DNA of 64,000 bases from Flavobacterium sp. xlx-214 (GTDB lineage Bacteria; Bacteroidota; Bacteroidia; Flavobacteriales; Flavobacteriaceae), in assembly GCF_013874595.1 (NCBI RefSeq), contig NZ_CP059431.1:992001-1056000 (forward strand), read 5' to 3'. Shown here piece after piece: positions 42,576 through 51,584 of this stretch; position 1 is the stretch's first letter; each line of letters opens with the position of its first letter. The notes under the pieces were generated by a model that saw only the letters and a list, made by a program, of their open reading frames with translations, searched no databases and had not been told where the DNA came from. A program made the position numbers and the translations under genes.

Positions 42576-43510
42576 TGGATATTTCAAACGAACGTCAACA
42601 AAAAATACAAAATTTAGAAGAAAAATTTAATAAAATTGATCAAAAACTAGATACACATTTAGAAGGTTTATTGTGGCAAAAACCAATTACATATTGGGAT
42701 TACATTCAAACCGATGCGCTTCTTAGTTTGCAAACACAACGCACTACACTACCAGATGAAATGGTTTTTATTATGTATCATCAGGTAAACGAGTTGTTGT
42801 TTAAAATGATTTTATGGGAAATTGAGCAAGTTTCTTACGCAGAAAATTTAACTACAGAATTTTTTACAGAACGTTTGGGTAGAATTTCACGTTATTTTGA
42901 TATGTTAACAACATCGTTTACCATTATGCAAGATGGTATGGATGTAAAACAATACATGAAATTTCGTAACACATTAACACCAGCAAGTGGTTTTCAAAGT
43001 GCGCAATATCGTTTGGTAGAGTTTGCTTCAACCGATTTAATTAATTTGATTGATGCACGCTACCGTGAAAATATCGACAGAAACACACCTTATGAACATG
43101 CATTTGAGCATTTATATTGGCAAGCTGCAGGTAAAGATTACAAAACAGGAAAAAAATCATACTTAATTAATGAATTCGAGAAAAAATACAAGAAAGAATT
43201 CATTGATTTTATGCAAGAATACAACACCTTAAATTTATGGCGTAAGTTTAAGCAGTTACCAGAATCAGATCAACAAAACGAAAGTTTACGTGAAGCGATG
43301 CGTCATTACGATAAAACAGTAAATATTACTTGGGTAATGGGGCATTTTAATGCAGCTAAAAAATACATTGAAAGTGAATCTGGACCGCAAGAAGCTACAG
43401 GTGGAAGTGATTGGAAAAAATACATGTTGCCACAATACCAACGTCGTATTTTCTTTCCAGAATTATGGAGTGAAGAAGAATTAGCCAATTGGGGTAAAGA
43501 CGCTTTGTAA
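42575..43510 (+). CDS. kynA: tryptophan 2,3-dioxygenase
   Basis: 311 residues. A haem enzyme that opens the indole ring of L-tryptophan to N-formylkynurenine, the first kynurenine step. The family segments ITYWDYIQTDALLSLQ, MVFIMYHQVNELLFKMI, LTPASGFQSAQYRLVE and VNITWVMGHFNAAKKY are clear. The remaining kynurenine genes are not in the window. It is coupled to DUF3108 (TAATG) upstream and the M23 gene directly downstream, an operon that mixes catabolism and cell-wall functions. Confidence 0.93.
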   Translation: MDISNERQQKIQNLEEKFNKIDQKLDTHLEGLLWQKPITYWDYIQTDALLSLQTQRTTLPDEMVFIMYHQVNELLFKMILWEIEQVSYAENLTTEFFTERLGRISRYFDMLTTSFTIMQDGMDVKQYMKFRNTLTPASGFQSAQYRLVEFASTDLINLIDARYRENIDRNTPYEHAFEHLYWQAAGKDYKTGKKSYLINEFEKKYKKEFIDFMQEYNTLNLWRKFKQLPESDQQNESLREAMRHYDKTVNITWVMGHFNAAKKYIESESGPQEATGGSDWKKYMLPQYQRRIFFPELWSEEELANWGKDAL

Positions 43511-44755
43511 ATGAAAAGCTATCAACTTATCATATCATTATTTTTAGTAATTTTTATTTCTTGCAGTAAAAAAGAGAAAGAAGTAGCAATTGCTGAAGCA
43601 AAACCTAAGAAAGAAGCAGAAATAAAACCTGAATTTGCTTATGGTTTTTCTTTAAATGAATATCACGTAGAGCGTGATACGATTGAACGAGGTGATAATT
43701 TAAGTTTGATATTAGCACGTCATAATTACGATGCTACCGAAATACACGATATTGTAGCCAAAGTAAAAGATTCTTTTGATGTGCGAAAAATGAAGGCTGG
43801 TAAAGCTTTTACATTACTAAAGTCTAAAGAAACCATTCCTAAGTTAGAAGTTTTGATATATGAACCTGATCAAGCAGGTTTTCAAGTGTTAGATTTTAGA
43901 GATTCTATTCACGCTTACACGGTTAATTACCCTGTTTCCTATAAAGAGAAAACAATCGCAGGTGAAATTAACGGATCTCTATCTGCTTCTATTCAAAACG
44001 AAGGATTAGATCCTGGTTTAGCAGCCGCATTGGCAAAGCGTTTTGCATGGACTATTGATTTCTTTAAATTTGAACGAGGTGATAAATTTGCCATTTCAGT
44101 TCGTGAAAAGTACATCAATGATTCTATTTATGTAGGAACCGAAGAAATTTTAGGCGCTTATTTTGAATACAAAGGAAAAGATGTTTACGGTTTTCCGTAT
44201 AAAAGAGCAGGTGAAAACGAAGCGCAGTTTTTTGACGAAAATGGTCAGCAAATGCGCACCATGTTTTTAAAATCGCCTTTAAAATACTTTACCATTACAT
44301 CAAAATTTTCTAAAAACAGATTTCATCCTGTTCAAAAGCGTTTCAAAGCACATAACGGTACCGATTACGCAGCGCCTCATGGCACACCAATCATGACAAC
44401 CGCATCGGGCGTTGTTATAGAAACTGGCAGAACATCAGGTAATGGTAATTATGTAAAAATAAAGCACGATGGTATGTACACCACACAATACCTTCACATG
44501 TCTAAAATCTTAGTTCGCCGAGGGCAAAGTGTAGCACAAGGGCAAACAATTGGTAAAGTGGGAAGTACAGGTTTAGCAACAGGCCCACATGTTTGTTATC
44601 GATTTTGGAAAAACGGCGTACAAGTTGATCCTTTAAAGCAAAAATTACCTACATCGTTAATTATGGATAAGAGTGATTTGCCTAACTATTTAGCACAAAT
44701 CAAACCTATTAAAAAAGCAATTGACGATAAAATTCAAGAAAAATTAGAAAATTAA
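43511..44755 (+). CDS. M23 family peptidase lipoprotein
   Basis: 414 residues with a lipoprotein signal (FISC, Cys18). A LysM/OapA-like region (about 45–130) precedes an M23 lytic domain (about 255–400), which should cleave peptidoglycan cross-links in the periplasm. Ligands H281 and D285 (HNGTDYAAPHG) and catalytic H329 (QYLHM) are present. The second zinc-site HxH is changed to HVC (H360, C362 in TGPHVCYRFW), so cysteine may replace a histidine ligand. It lies between kynA and pgi, sharing one base with the pgi start. Confidence 0.9.
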   Translation: MKSYQLIISLFLVIFISCSKKEKEVAIAEAKPKKEAEIKPEFAYGFSLNEYHVERDTIERGDNLSLILARHNYDATEIHDIVAKVKDSFDVRKMKAGKAFTLLKSKETIPKLEVLIYEPDQAGFQVLDFRDSIHAYTVNYPVSYKEKTIAGEINGSLSASIQNEGLDPGLAAALAKRFAWTIDFFKFERGDKFAISVREKYINDSIYVGTEEILGAYFEYKGKDVYGFPYKRAGENEAQFFDENGQQMRTMFLKSPLKYFTITSKFSKNRFHPVQKRFKAHNGTDYAAPHGTPIMTTASGVVIETGRTSGNGNYVKIKHDGMYTTQYLHMSKILVRRGQSVAQGQTIGKVGSTGLATGPHVCYRFWKNGVQVDPLKQKLPTSLIMDKSDLPNYLAQIKPIKKAIDDKIQEKLEN

Positions 44756-46347
44756 TGTCATTACCAAAAAATAACCCTACAGAAACACAAGCTTGGCAAC
44801 AGTTAAGAGATCACTTTTACAAAATGCAATTTGTAAAAATGCAAGAGTTGTTTGCAAGTGAAACAGACAGAATAAAAGATTTTACCATTTCTTGGAATGA
44901 TTTCTTAGTCGATTTTTCTAAAAACAGAATTACAACTGAAACGATAAATTTACTTTGCAATTTAGCCGAAGAAGTACATTTAAAGCAAGGTATAAATGCT
45001 TTGGTAAATGGCGAAGTGATTAACGAAACCGAAAACCGCAAAGTATTACATACAGATTTACGAAAATCAAAAGAAACACGATCTACAGATGTTGCCGCAG
45101 CATTAAATCAAATGCGTGTTTTTACTGAGAAAGTTATTTCGGGTACTTTAAAAGGAACAACAGGTAAAGCTTTTACTGATATTGTGAACATTGGTATTGG
45201 CGGGTCCGATTTAGGACCAAAATTAGTAACAGAATCATTAGCCGATTATAAAAATCATTTGAACATTCACTACATTTCAAACATTGATAATGATAGTATT
45301 GCCTGTTTAAAACAAAAATTAAATCCCGAAACTACGCTTTTAATTGTGGTAAGTAAATCGTTTACTACGCTTGAAACCATTAGCAATGCCAATATCTTTA
45401 AAAATTGGTTGCTTACAAATAATTTAAAAACGCAAGATCATTTGGTGGCGGTTTCTTCTAATAGTACAGAAGCTGTTAATTACGGAATTGAAGAAGGAAA
45501 CATTTTTCCGATGTGGGATTATGTAGGTGGAAGATATTCTTTATGGAGCACCGTTGGTTTATCAACAGCTTTATCAATAGGTTATCATCAATTTGAAGAA
45601 TTATTGGAAGGTGCTCATGAAATGGATCAGCATTTTATCAACGCGCCTTTTAAAGAGAACATTCCAGTTGTATTGGCGCTTTTATCTATTTGGTATAATA
45701 ACTTTTATTGTTTTGAAACTGAGGCAATTATTCCTTATGTTGATAAATTAAAAATGTTACCAGCATACCTTCAACAAGTTATCATGGAAAGTAACGGTAA
45801 AAATGTTGATCGCTTAGGTAATCATGTAAACTATGAAACAGGAACTATTGTTTGGGGAGAAGTAGGCACCAACTCGCAACACGCCTTTTTTCAGTTGTTT
45901 CATCAAGGAACCAAAATAATACCGACCGATTTTATTGGTTTCATCAATCCATTCTATCCAAGTGATTTGCATGATTTATTAATGGCGAATTTCTTTGCAC
46001 AAACCGAAGCGTTGATGAATGGTAAAGAAGGCAAGTATCATGATAACGATATGCCTGATGCAAATGCTGTTTACAAAGAGTTTGCAGGTAACAGACCATC
46101 AAATACCTTTTTAATAAACAAATTAACACCTAAAACTTTAGGTAGCTTATTGGCTATGTATGAGCATAAAACTTTTGTGCAAGGATTTATTTGGAACATT
46201 TACAGCTTTGATCAATTTGGGGTTGAGTATGGAAAAGTTTTAGCCAATAATATTAAAGCTGAACTACAACAAAACAGCATTAAAGAGCACGATTGTTCTA
46301 CCTCATTTTTACTAAACTATTATTTACAAAATAAAAACGCCAACTAA
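44755..46347 (+). CDS. pgi: glucose-6-phosphate isomerase
   Basis: 530 residues. It interconverts glucose-6-phosphate and fructose-6-phosphate. Recognised by GIGGSDLGPKLV, the phosphate-binding SKSFTTLET, FPMWDYVGGRYSLWSTVGLS and the C-terminal signature GQGF-like FVQGFIWNIYSFDQFGVEYGK. The start overlaps the M23 stop (TAATG). The final bases form one arm of a palindrome shared with the convergent CPBP gene. Otherwise ordinary. Confidence 0.96.
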   Translation: MSLPKNNPTETQAWQQLRDHFYKMQFVKMQELFASETDRIKDFTISWNDFLVDFSKNRITTETINLLCNLAEEVHLKQGINALVNGEVINETENRKVLHTDLRKSKETRSTDVAAALNQMRVFTEKVISGTLKGTTGKAFTDIVNIGIGGSDLGPKLVTESLADYKNHLNIHYISNIDNDSIACLKQKLNPETTLLIVVSKSFTTLETISNANIFKNWLLTNNLKTQDHLVAVSSNSTEAVNYGIEEGNIFPMWDYVGGRYSLWSTVGLSTALSIGYHQFEELLEGAHEMDQHFINAPFKENIPVVLALLSIWYNNFYCFETEAIIPYVDKLKMLPAYLQQVIMESNGKNVDRLGNHVNYETGTIVWGEVGTNSQHAFFQLFHQGTKIIPTDFIGFINPFYPSDLHDLLMANFFAQTEALMNGKEGKYHDNDMPDANAVYKEFAGNRPSNTFLINKLTPKTLGSLLAMYEHKTFVQGFIWNIYSFDQFGVEYGKVLANNIKAELQQNSIKEHDCSTSFLLNYYLQNKNAN

Positions 46348-46361
46348 TTAGTTGGCGTTTT
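46334..46361. terminator. bidirectional terminator overlapping two stop codons
   Basis: A 28-bp perfect palindrome (AAAACGCCAACTAA / TTAGTTGGCGTTTT) contains the pgi TAA (46345–46347) and the CPBP stop (46344–46346). The flanking A and T runs serve both directions. Confidence 0.9.
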
Positions 46362-47213
46362 CTTTACTATATAACCTTCTGTTTCAAGAATGTTTAATAA
46401 AGAGTCTTTATGAATTCCTTTTTTAGAATTGAATCGGATATCGAAATCTTTTATAAGTATTTGATATTTGTTTTCCGAAACTTCCATTGTTTCTAAAATT
46501 TCTTTCGCAGAAAATTTAGACGATTCTAATTGATAAATGGTATCATGATTAAGGGAATATAAAATTGTTTTATCGTCTAAGTTTAATACTGGCTGTTTGA
46601 TTTCTAATTGAAATCTATCGTTCTTCATTTCAACTTTTTTAGATATTGTAAACATTTCTGGATTAGAAAATACAATGGCTGAAAAATTCCAAAAAGCATG
46701 AAAAGCAAATCCCATCCAAAAATTAAAACGAACGCGTAAAAAAGTATTGATAAAGCCTGTTACAAATTGTGAAAGAGTTAAAAAAGGAATTAATAATATA
46801 AAGAAATAACCATCAAATTTGTAGTTGTTTCCATGCGCTAAAGCAAATGTGATAACAGATAAATAAACGAATTTAGAAAAATAACGATTCCATTTTTCTT
46901 CAGAAAATAAATCCATTAGAAAACCTTTTCTTCTTAAGCCTAATCTAAATACAACTTCTTCGAGAAAAGGTTGCGTAATAACAGCAATCAAAAATAATGT
47001 TATTGGATTATAATCTAAATCGTCAAATTTATGTTTTAATGGATAGAATTCATTAATAAACAATACCAATCCAGAAAAGGGAATAGTAAAAAGTATGTTA
47101 AAACCAAGCAACGTAAAAAGTACTTTCCATTTGTACTTCTTATCTGTTCCACTATATTGTTCATCTTTTGGTTTTTTAATAAAATGCCAAAAATCAAGTA
47201 AAATGTTTTTCAT
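46344..47213 (-). CDS. CPBP family intramembrane metalloprotease
   Basis: 289 residues with six membrane helices. The conserved motif EEVVFRLGLRRKG (EExxxR, about 80–92) plus later histidines in FALAHGNNY and FAFHAFWN match CPBP/Abi (CAAX-like) proteases. The N-terminal region WHFIKKPKDEQ is typical of flavobacterial members. The C-terminal soluble tail of about 90 residues (from KVEMKNDRF) is longer than usual. Substrates are unknown. A minus-strand TATTTTTG core lies 15 bases upstream. Confidence 0.87.
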   Translation of the reverse strand: MKNILLDFWHFIKKPKDEQYSGTDKKYKWKVLFTLLGFNILFTIPFSGLVLFINEFYPLKHKFDDLDYNPITLFLIAVITQPFLEEVVFRLGLRRKGFLMDLFSEEKWNRYFSKFVYLSVITFALAHGNNYKFDGYFFILLIPFLTLSQFVTGFINTFLRVRFNFWMGFAFHAFWNFSAIVFSNPEMFTISKKVEMKNDRFQLEIKQPVLNLDDKTILYSLNHDTIYQLESSKFSAKEILETMEVSENKYQILIKDFDIRFNSKKGIHKDSLLNILETEGYIVKKTPTN

Positions 47214-47227
47214 AATTATGTTTTGGG

Positions 47228-47235
47228 CAAAAATA
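47228..47235 (-). promoter_or_regulatory. promoter -7 element of CPBP gene
   Basis: CAAAAATA on the plus strand reads TATTTTTG, an exact TAnnTTTG match, 15 bases before the ATG at 47213. Confidence 0.5.
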
Positions 47236-47240
47236 ACTTT

Positions 47241-47795
47241 TTAAAACAAACTTCCTTGTATTTCCTTTGGTTTTCCTAATAACGGAAAATGTTGGTATAA
47301 ATCAAATTGACGAGTTTGTTCGTTGAACTTTCGTAAAGTTAAATGAGCAACAAAAAACGAAATATCTATTTCTTGAAACATTTGCTTTGCAACCATTAAT
47401 TGATCATTGTTTAAACGCCTGCCAATAGTTAAATGCGGCGTTGTGTTGGTTATGGTCTTTTTTATTGAAGTTGATTCTTTTAGCACGGTTTTCATTTCAT
47501 TTGCCATTAACAAAGAGGTTTCTGTATTAGGTTTAATATAAAAAGCACCATTTTCAAACGAATCAAACGCATCGCAAGTCATCTCAAAAGGATTTATTTC
47601 AGAAGCTATTCGTTCTAATTGCTTGCAAAATTGAGATTCATTAGCAGCTTCTTCCAAAAATTCGAATAATGTAAAATGCGCCAATGAATTTTTGCTATTA
47701 AACCATCCAATTTCGTCACTTAAACGCAATTTCATTTCTTTAATTAACGCAATTGTTTGCGCATCTGGCATAAAAACAACCGAATATTTGTTCAT
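47241..47795 (-). CDS. 2H-type phosphodiesterase / 2'-5' RNA ligase family protein
   Basis: 184 residues with the paired HxT motifs of the 2H superfamily: AHFTLFEF (about 40–47) and TPHLTIGRR (about 122–130). Members hydrolyse cyclic phosphates or act on 2'-5' linked RNA; the true substrate here is undefined. No signal peptide. It lies upstream of the CPBP gene on the same strand with a 27-base gap that contains that gene's own promoter core. Confidence 0.82.
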   Translation of the reverse strand: MNKYSVVFMPDAQTIALIKEMKLRLSDEIGWFNSKNSLAHFTLFEFLEEAANESQFCKQLERIASEINPFEMTCDAFDSFENGAFYIKPNTETSLLMANEMKTVLKESTSIKKTITNTTPHLTIGRRLNNDQLMVAKQMFQEIDISFFVAHLTLRKFNEQTRQFDLYQHFPLLGKPKEIQGSLF

Positions 47796-47910
47796 TTCAT
47801 TATTTTTTTCAAATATCGCAATAACCTTCTAATTAATATATTAAACATGGTTTTTAATAAAATAATTGCGAATTTTTAAATAACTTTACAGCTTAGAAAC
47901 AATTTTAAAA

Positions 47911-48396
47911 ATGAACAACACACTTAAAGTTTCTGTAAATAAAGAACATAACTTTGATTTTACAGAAGAGCAAATGTTAGCTGTTGATGCAGTTAGCTTA
48001 GATCAAAAAAACTTTCATGTGTTACACAACAATACTTCGTATCATGCTGAAGTTGTGAACACCGATTTCATCAACAAAACATATACTGTAGTTGTAAATA
48101 ACAACGAATATGTAGTGTCTATTGCAAACCATTTAGATCAATTGATTAAAGAAATGGGCTTTGAAGTAGGTAAAGCAAAAGTAGTGAACGCCATTAAAGC
48201 ACCTATGCCTGGTTTGATTTTAGAGATCAATGTAGCTGTGGGTCAAGAAGTTCAAGAAGGAGACAATTTATTGATTTTAGAAGCAATGAAAATGGAGAAC
48301 AGCTTTGATTCTCCTCGTGCGGGAGTGATCAAGTCTATCGCTGTTGAAAAAGGACAAGCAGTAGATAAAGGCCAATTATTAATTGAATTCGAATAA
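47911..48396 (+). CDS. biotin carboxyl carrier protein of acyl-CoA carboxylase
   Basis: 161 residues. The C-terminal biotinyl domain has EAMKMEN with the acceptor K127 (LILEAMKMENSFDSP) and the preceding APMPGLILEINVAVGQEV. The N-terminal 85 residues are a beta-rich linker seen in carriers of propionyl/acetyl-CoA carboxylases. It is the first gene of a carrier–biotin carboxylase–carboxyltransferase operon and is separated by only four bases from the second. Upstream, TAACTTTA at 47881–47888 is a candidate -7 element. Confidence 0.92.
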   Translation: MNNTLKVSVNKEHNFDFTEEQMLAVDAVSLDQKNFHVLHNNTSYHAEVVNTDFINKTYTVVVNNNEYVVSIANHLDQLIKEMGFEVGKAKVVNAIKAPMPGLILEINVAVGQEVQEGDNLLILEAMKMENSFDSPRAGVIKSIAVEKGQAVDKGQLLIEFE

Positions 48397-48400
48397 TCAA

Positions 48401-49846
48401 ATGAAAAAAATATTAGTTGCAAACCGTGGTGAAATTGCACTACGCGTTATGAAAACAGCAAAGAAAATGGGTATTAAAACCGTTGCTGTTTATTCGGTTG
48501 CCGATCGTCAATCGCCTCATGTAAAATTTGCCGACGAAGCCGTTTGTATTGGTGAAGCACCATCGAACCAATCGTATTTATTAGGTGATAAAATTATTGA
48601 AGTTTGTAAAAAGTTAGGTGTTGATGGAATTCATCCAGGATACGGATTCTTATCAGAAAATTCAACTTTTGCTGAATTAGCTGAGAAAAACAATATTACG
48701 TTTATCGGACCAAAATCGCATGCAATGCGCGTAATGGGAGATAAATTAGCCGCTAAGGATACCGTTAAAGCTTATGATATCCCAATGGTTCCTGGTTTAG
48801 ATCATGCCATTACGGATATTGACGAAGCTAAAAAAGTAGCTAAAGAAGTTGGATTCCCAATTTTAATTAAAGCATCTGCTGGTGGTGGTGGAAAAGGAAT
48901 GCGTGTGGTTGAGAAAGAAGAAGATTTTGAATCTCAAATGCAACGTGCTATTTCTGAAGCGACTTCAGCTTTTGGCGACGGATCGGTTTTTATTGAAAAA
49001 TATGTAGGTTCTCCACGTCACATCGAAATTCAGGTGATGGCAGATACACACGGTAATGTAGTGTATTTGTTTGAGCGTGAATGTTCGGTTCAGCGTCGTC
49101 ATCAAAAAGTAGTAGAAGAAGCTCCTTCGGCTGTTTTAACGCCAGAAATCCGTAAAGCAATGGGCGAAGCTGCTGTAAAAGTGGCAAAATCTTGTGATTA
49201 CGTTGGTGCTGGTACCGTTGAATTTTTATTAGATGAGAACAAGAATTTCTATTTCTTAGAAATGAATACGCGTTTGCAGGTTGAACATCCTGTTACAGAG
49301 TTAATCACTGGAATCGACTTAGTAGAAATGCAAATTCGCGTGGCTCGTGGGGAAGTATTACCAATTACTCAAGAAGATTTACACATTAAAGGGCATGCTT
49401 TAGAATTGCGTGTGTATGCCGAAGATCCATTAAATGATTTCTTGCCTTCGGTTGGTAATTTAGAAACGTATATTTTACCTGAAGGTGAAGGTATTCGTGT
49501 AGACAATGGTTTTGAACAAGGAATGGATGTGCCAATTTATTATGATCCTATGTTATCAAAATTGATTACGTATGGTAAAGATCGTAACGAGGCAATTCAG
49601 TTGATGTTAAAGGCAATTCAAGATTATAAAGTAGAAGGTGTAAGTACCACTTTACCTTTTGGAACGTTTGTTTTTGAACACGATGCGTTTGTTTCAGGTA
49701 ACTTTGATACCAACTTCGTTAAGAAATTCTATAGCGCAGATATCATCAAAGAAAATCAAGCAAAAGAAGCTGAAATTGCTGCTTTAGTAGCATTGAAACA
49801 ATACTTTGCAGATCAAAAAGTTTTACGCGTACCAACGAAATTATAA
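48401..49846 (+). CDS. biotin carboxylase subunit of acyl-CoA carboxylase
   Basis: 481 residues from ATG 48401 (MKKILVANRGEIALRVMKTA). The ATP-grasp fold has the glycine-rich loop KASAGGGGKGMRVV (about 155–168), the metal site FLEMNTRLQVEHPVTELITG, and the ATP-dependent carboxylation of biotin as its role. The longer frame from 48383 overlaps the carrier gene and adds residues not seen in the family. It works with the carrier upstream and the carboxyltransferase downstream. Confidence 0.95.
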   Translation: MKKILVANRGEIALRVMKTAKKMGIKTVAVYSVADRQSPHVKFADEAVCIGEAPSNQSYLLGDKIIEVCKKLGVDGIHPGYGFLSENSTFAELAEKNNITFIGPKSHAMRVMGDKLAAKDTVKAYDIPMVPGLDHAITDIDEAKKVAKEVGFPILIKASAGGGGKGMRVVEKEEDFESQMQRAISEATSAFGDGSVFIEKYVGSPRHIEIQVMADTHGNVVYLFERECSVQRRHQKVVEEAPSAVLTPEIRKAMGEAAVKVAKSCDYVGAGTVEFLLDENKNFYFLEMNTRLQVEHPVTELITGIDLVEMQIRVARGEVLPITQEDLHIKGHALELRVYAEDPLNDFLPSVGNLETYILPEGEGIRVDNGFEQGMDVPIYYDPMLSKLITYGKDRNEAIQLMLKAIQDYKVEGVSTTLPFGTFVFEHDAFVSGNFDTNFVKKFYSADIIKENQAKEAEIAALVALKQYFADQKVLRVPTKL

Positions 49847-49854
49847 TATTCAAC

Positions 49855-49910
49855 TGTCATTTCGACGTAAGGAGAAATCTCTTAGATTGATCACTTTGTT
49901 CTGAATGACA
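49855..49910. repeat. dispersed palindromic element inside carboxylase operon
   Basis: Outer arms TGTCATT / AATGACA enclose a TTCGACGTAAGGAGAAATCTC core and ATTGATCACTTTGTTCTG. This TGTCATTTCGAC…GAGAAATCTC type is a recurrent intergenic repeat in Flavobacteriaceae. It lies in the 96-base gap between the biotin carboxylase and carboxyltransferase genes. Confidence 0.65.
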
Positions 49911-49942
49911 AAAACTTGAATAGTTTTAATAAAAGAAAAGAA

Positions 49943-51490
49943 ATGGAATCAAATACAAAATTCGATATTTTAAATAAAAAATTAGCCGAAGCGCAATTAG
50001 GCGGAGGTGAAAAGCGTATTGCAGCGCAACATGCAAAAAAGAAATTAACGGCTCGCGAACGTATTGAATATTTTTTCGATGAAGGTTCTTTCGAAGAAAT
50101 TGGCGCTTTTGTAACGCATCGTACCAAAGATTTTGGTTTGGATAAAGAACATTACTTGGGTGATGGTGTAATTACAGGATACGGAACAGTAAATGGGCGT
50201 TTAGTGTATGCTTTCGCTCAAGATTTTACCGTTTTCGGTGGTGCTTTATCTGAAACACATGCAGAGAAAATCTGTAAAGTAATGGATATGGCATTGAAAG
50301 TAGGTGCGCCAATGATCGGATTAAACGATTCAGGTGGAGCGCGTATTCAAGAAGGTGTTCGTTCGTTAGGTGGATATGCAGATATCTTTTTCCGTAATGT
50401 TCAGGCATCAGGAGTTATTCCTCAAATTTCTGCTATTATGGGACCTTGTGCTGGTGGAGCGGTTTATTCGCCTGCGATGACCGATTTTACCATGATGGTT
50501 GAAGGATCTTCATATATGTTCGTAACGGGTCCAAACGTTGTTAAAACGGTTACAAATGAAACGGTTTCGGCAGAAGAATTAGGTGGAGCGTCTACTCATT
50601 CAACAAAATCGGGAGTTGCGCATACAACTTCGGCTAACGATGTAGAGTGTTTAGAAGATGTAAAACGTTTATTAAGTTATATCCCGCAGAATAACCAAGA
50701 GGTTGTTGAAGATTTACCTTTTGAATTAGGTGATGAGTTACGTGAACAATTAAATACCATTGTTCCTGATAATGCTAACAAACCTTACGATATGCACGAT
50801 GTAATTAACAACGTGATTGACGAAGATTCGTTTTACGAAATTCATAAAAACTACGCAGAAAATATTATTGTTGGTTTTGCTCGGATTGGCGGGAAATCAG
50901 TTGGTATTGTAGCAAACAACCCAATGTTTTTAGCAGGATGTTTAGATGTAAATTCATCAATAAAATCGGCACGTTTTGTACGTTTTTGTGATGCGTTCAA
51001 TATACCATTATTAGTATTGGTTGATGTACCTGGTTTCTTACCAGGAACCGATCAAGAGTGGAACGGAATTATTGTTCACGGTGCCAAATTGTTGTATGCT
51101 TTATCAGAAGCTACTGTTCCAAAAGTAACGGTAATTACACGTAAAGCGTACGGTGGTGCTTACGATGTGATGAACTCGAAACACATTGGTGCTGATATGA
51201 ATTTTGCGTGGCCAGGTGCCGAAATTGCTGTAATGGGAGCAAAAGGAGCGTCAGAAATCATCTTTAAACGTGAAATTGCAGAAGCAGCGGATCCAGTAGC
51301 TAAATTGGCAGAAAAAGAAGCAGAGTATGCAGAAAAGTTTGCTAATCCTTACCGTGCAGCGCAACGTGGTTTTATTGATGAAGTAATCTTCCCTCAAGAT
51401 ACACGTAGAAAGTTAATCAAAGCTTTTAAAATGTTAGAAAACAAAGAAGTTGCTACACCAAACCGTAAACACGGTAATATTCCGTTGTAG
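49943..51490 (+). CDS. acyl-CoA carboxylase carboxyltransferase (beta) subunit
   Basis: 515 residues from ATG 49943 ([20 protein letters not shown]). The propionyl-CoA carboxylase beta-type crotonase fold: [19 protein letters not shown] and [18 protein letters not shown] form the first oxyanion site, and [20 protein letters not shown] with [11 protein letters not shown] the second. It transfers CO2 from biotin to acyl-CoA, probably propionyl-CoA. A TTG start at 49916 is unlikely. A dispersed repeat separates it from the biotin carboxylase, which could differentially stabilise parts of the mRNA. Confidence 0.95.
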   Translation: MESNTKFDILNKKLAEAQLGGGEKRIAAQHAKKKLTARERIEYFFDEGSFEEIGAFVTHRTKDFGLDKEHYLGDGVITGYGTVNGRLVYAFAQDFTVFGGALSETHAEKICKVMDMALKVGAPMIGLNDSGGARIQEGVRSLGGYADIFFRNVQASGVIPQISAIMGPCAGGAVYSPAMTDFTMMVEGSSYMFVTGPNVVKTVTNETVSAEELGGASTHSTKSGVAHTTSANDVECLEDVKRLLSYIPQNNQEVVEDLPFELGDELREQLNTIVPDNANKPYDMHDVINNVIDEDSFYEIHKNYAENIIVGFARIGGKSVGIVANNPMFLAGCLDVNSSIKSARFVRFCDAFNIPLLVLVDVPGFLPGTDQEWNGIIVHGAKLLYALSEATVPKVTVITRKAYGGAYDVMNSKHIGADMNFAWPGAEIAVMGAKGASEIIFKREIAEAADPVAKLAEKEAEYAEKFANPYRAAQRGFIDEVIFPQDTRRKLIKAFKMLENKEVATPNRKHGNIPL

Positions 51491-51526
51491 TTTTTAAGAA
51501 GTTAGTTACTAGATTTTATATAAAAC

Positions 51527-51560
51527 AAAAGCCGTTCAGCGAAAGTTGAATGGCTTTTTT
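51527..51560 (+). terminator. terminator of the carboxylase operon
   Basis: Stem AAAAGCCGTTCAGC with GTTGAATGGCTTTT (one mismatch, one wobble), loop GAAA, then T6, 36 bases after the stop. Confidence 0.85.
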
Positions 51561-51584
51561 ATGTTTTAAATAAATTAAGATAGT

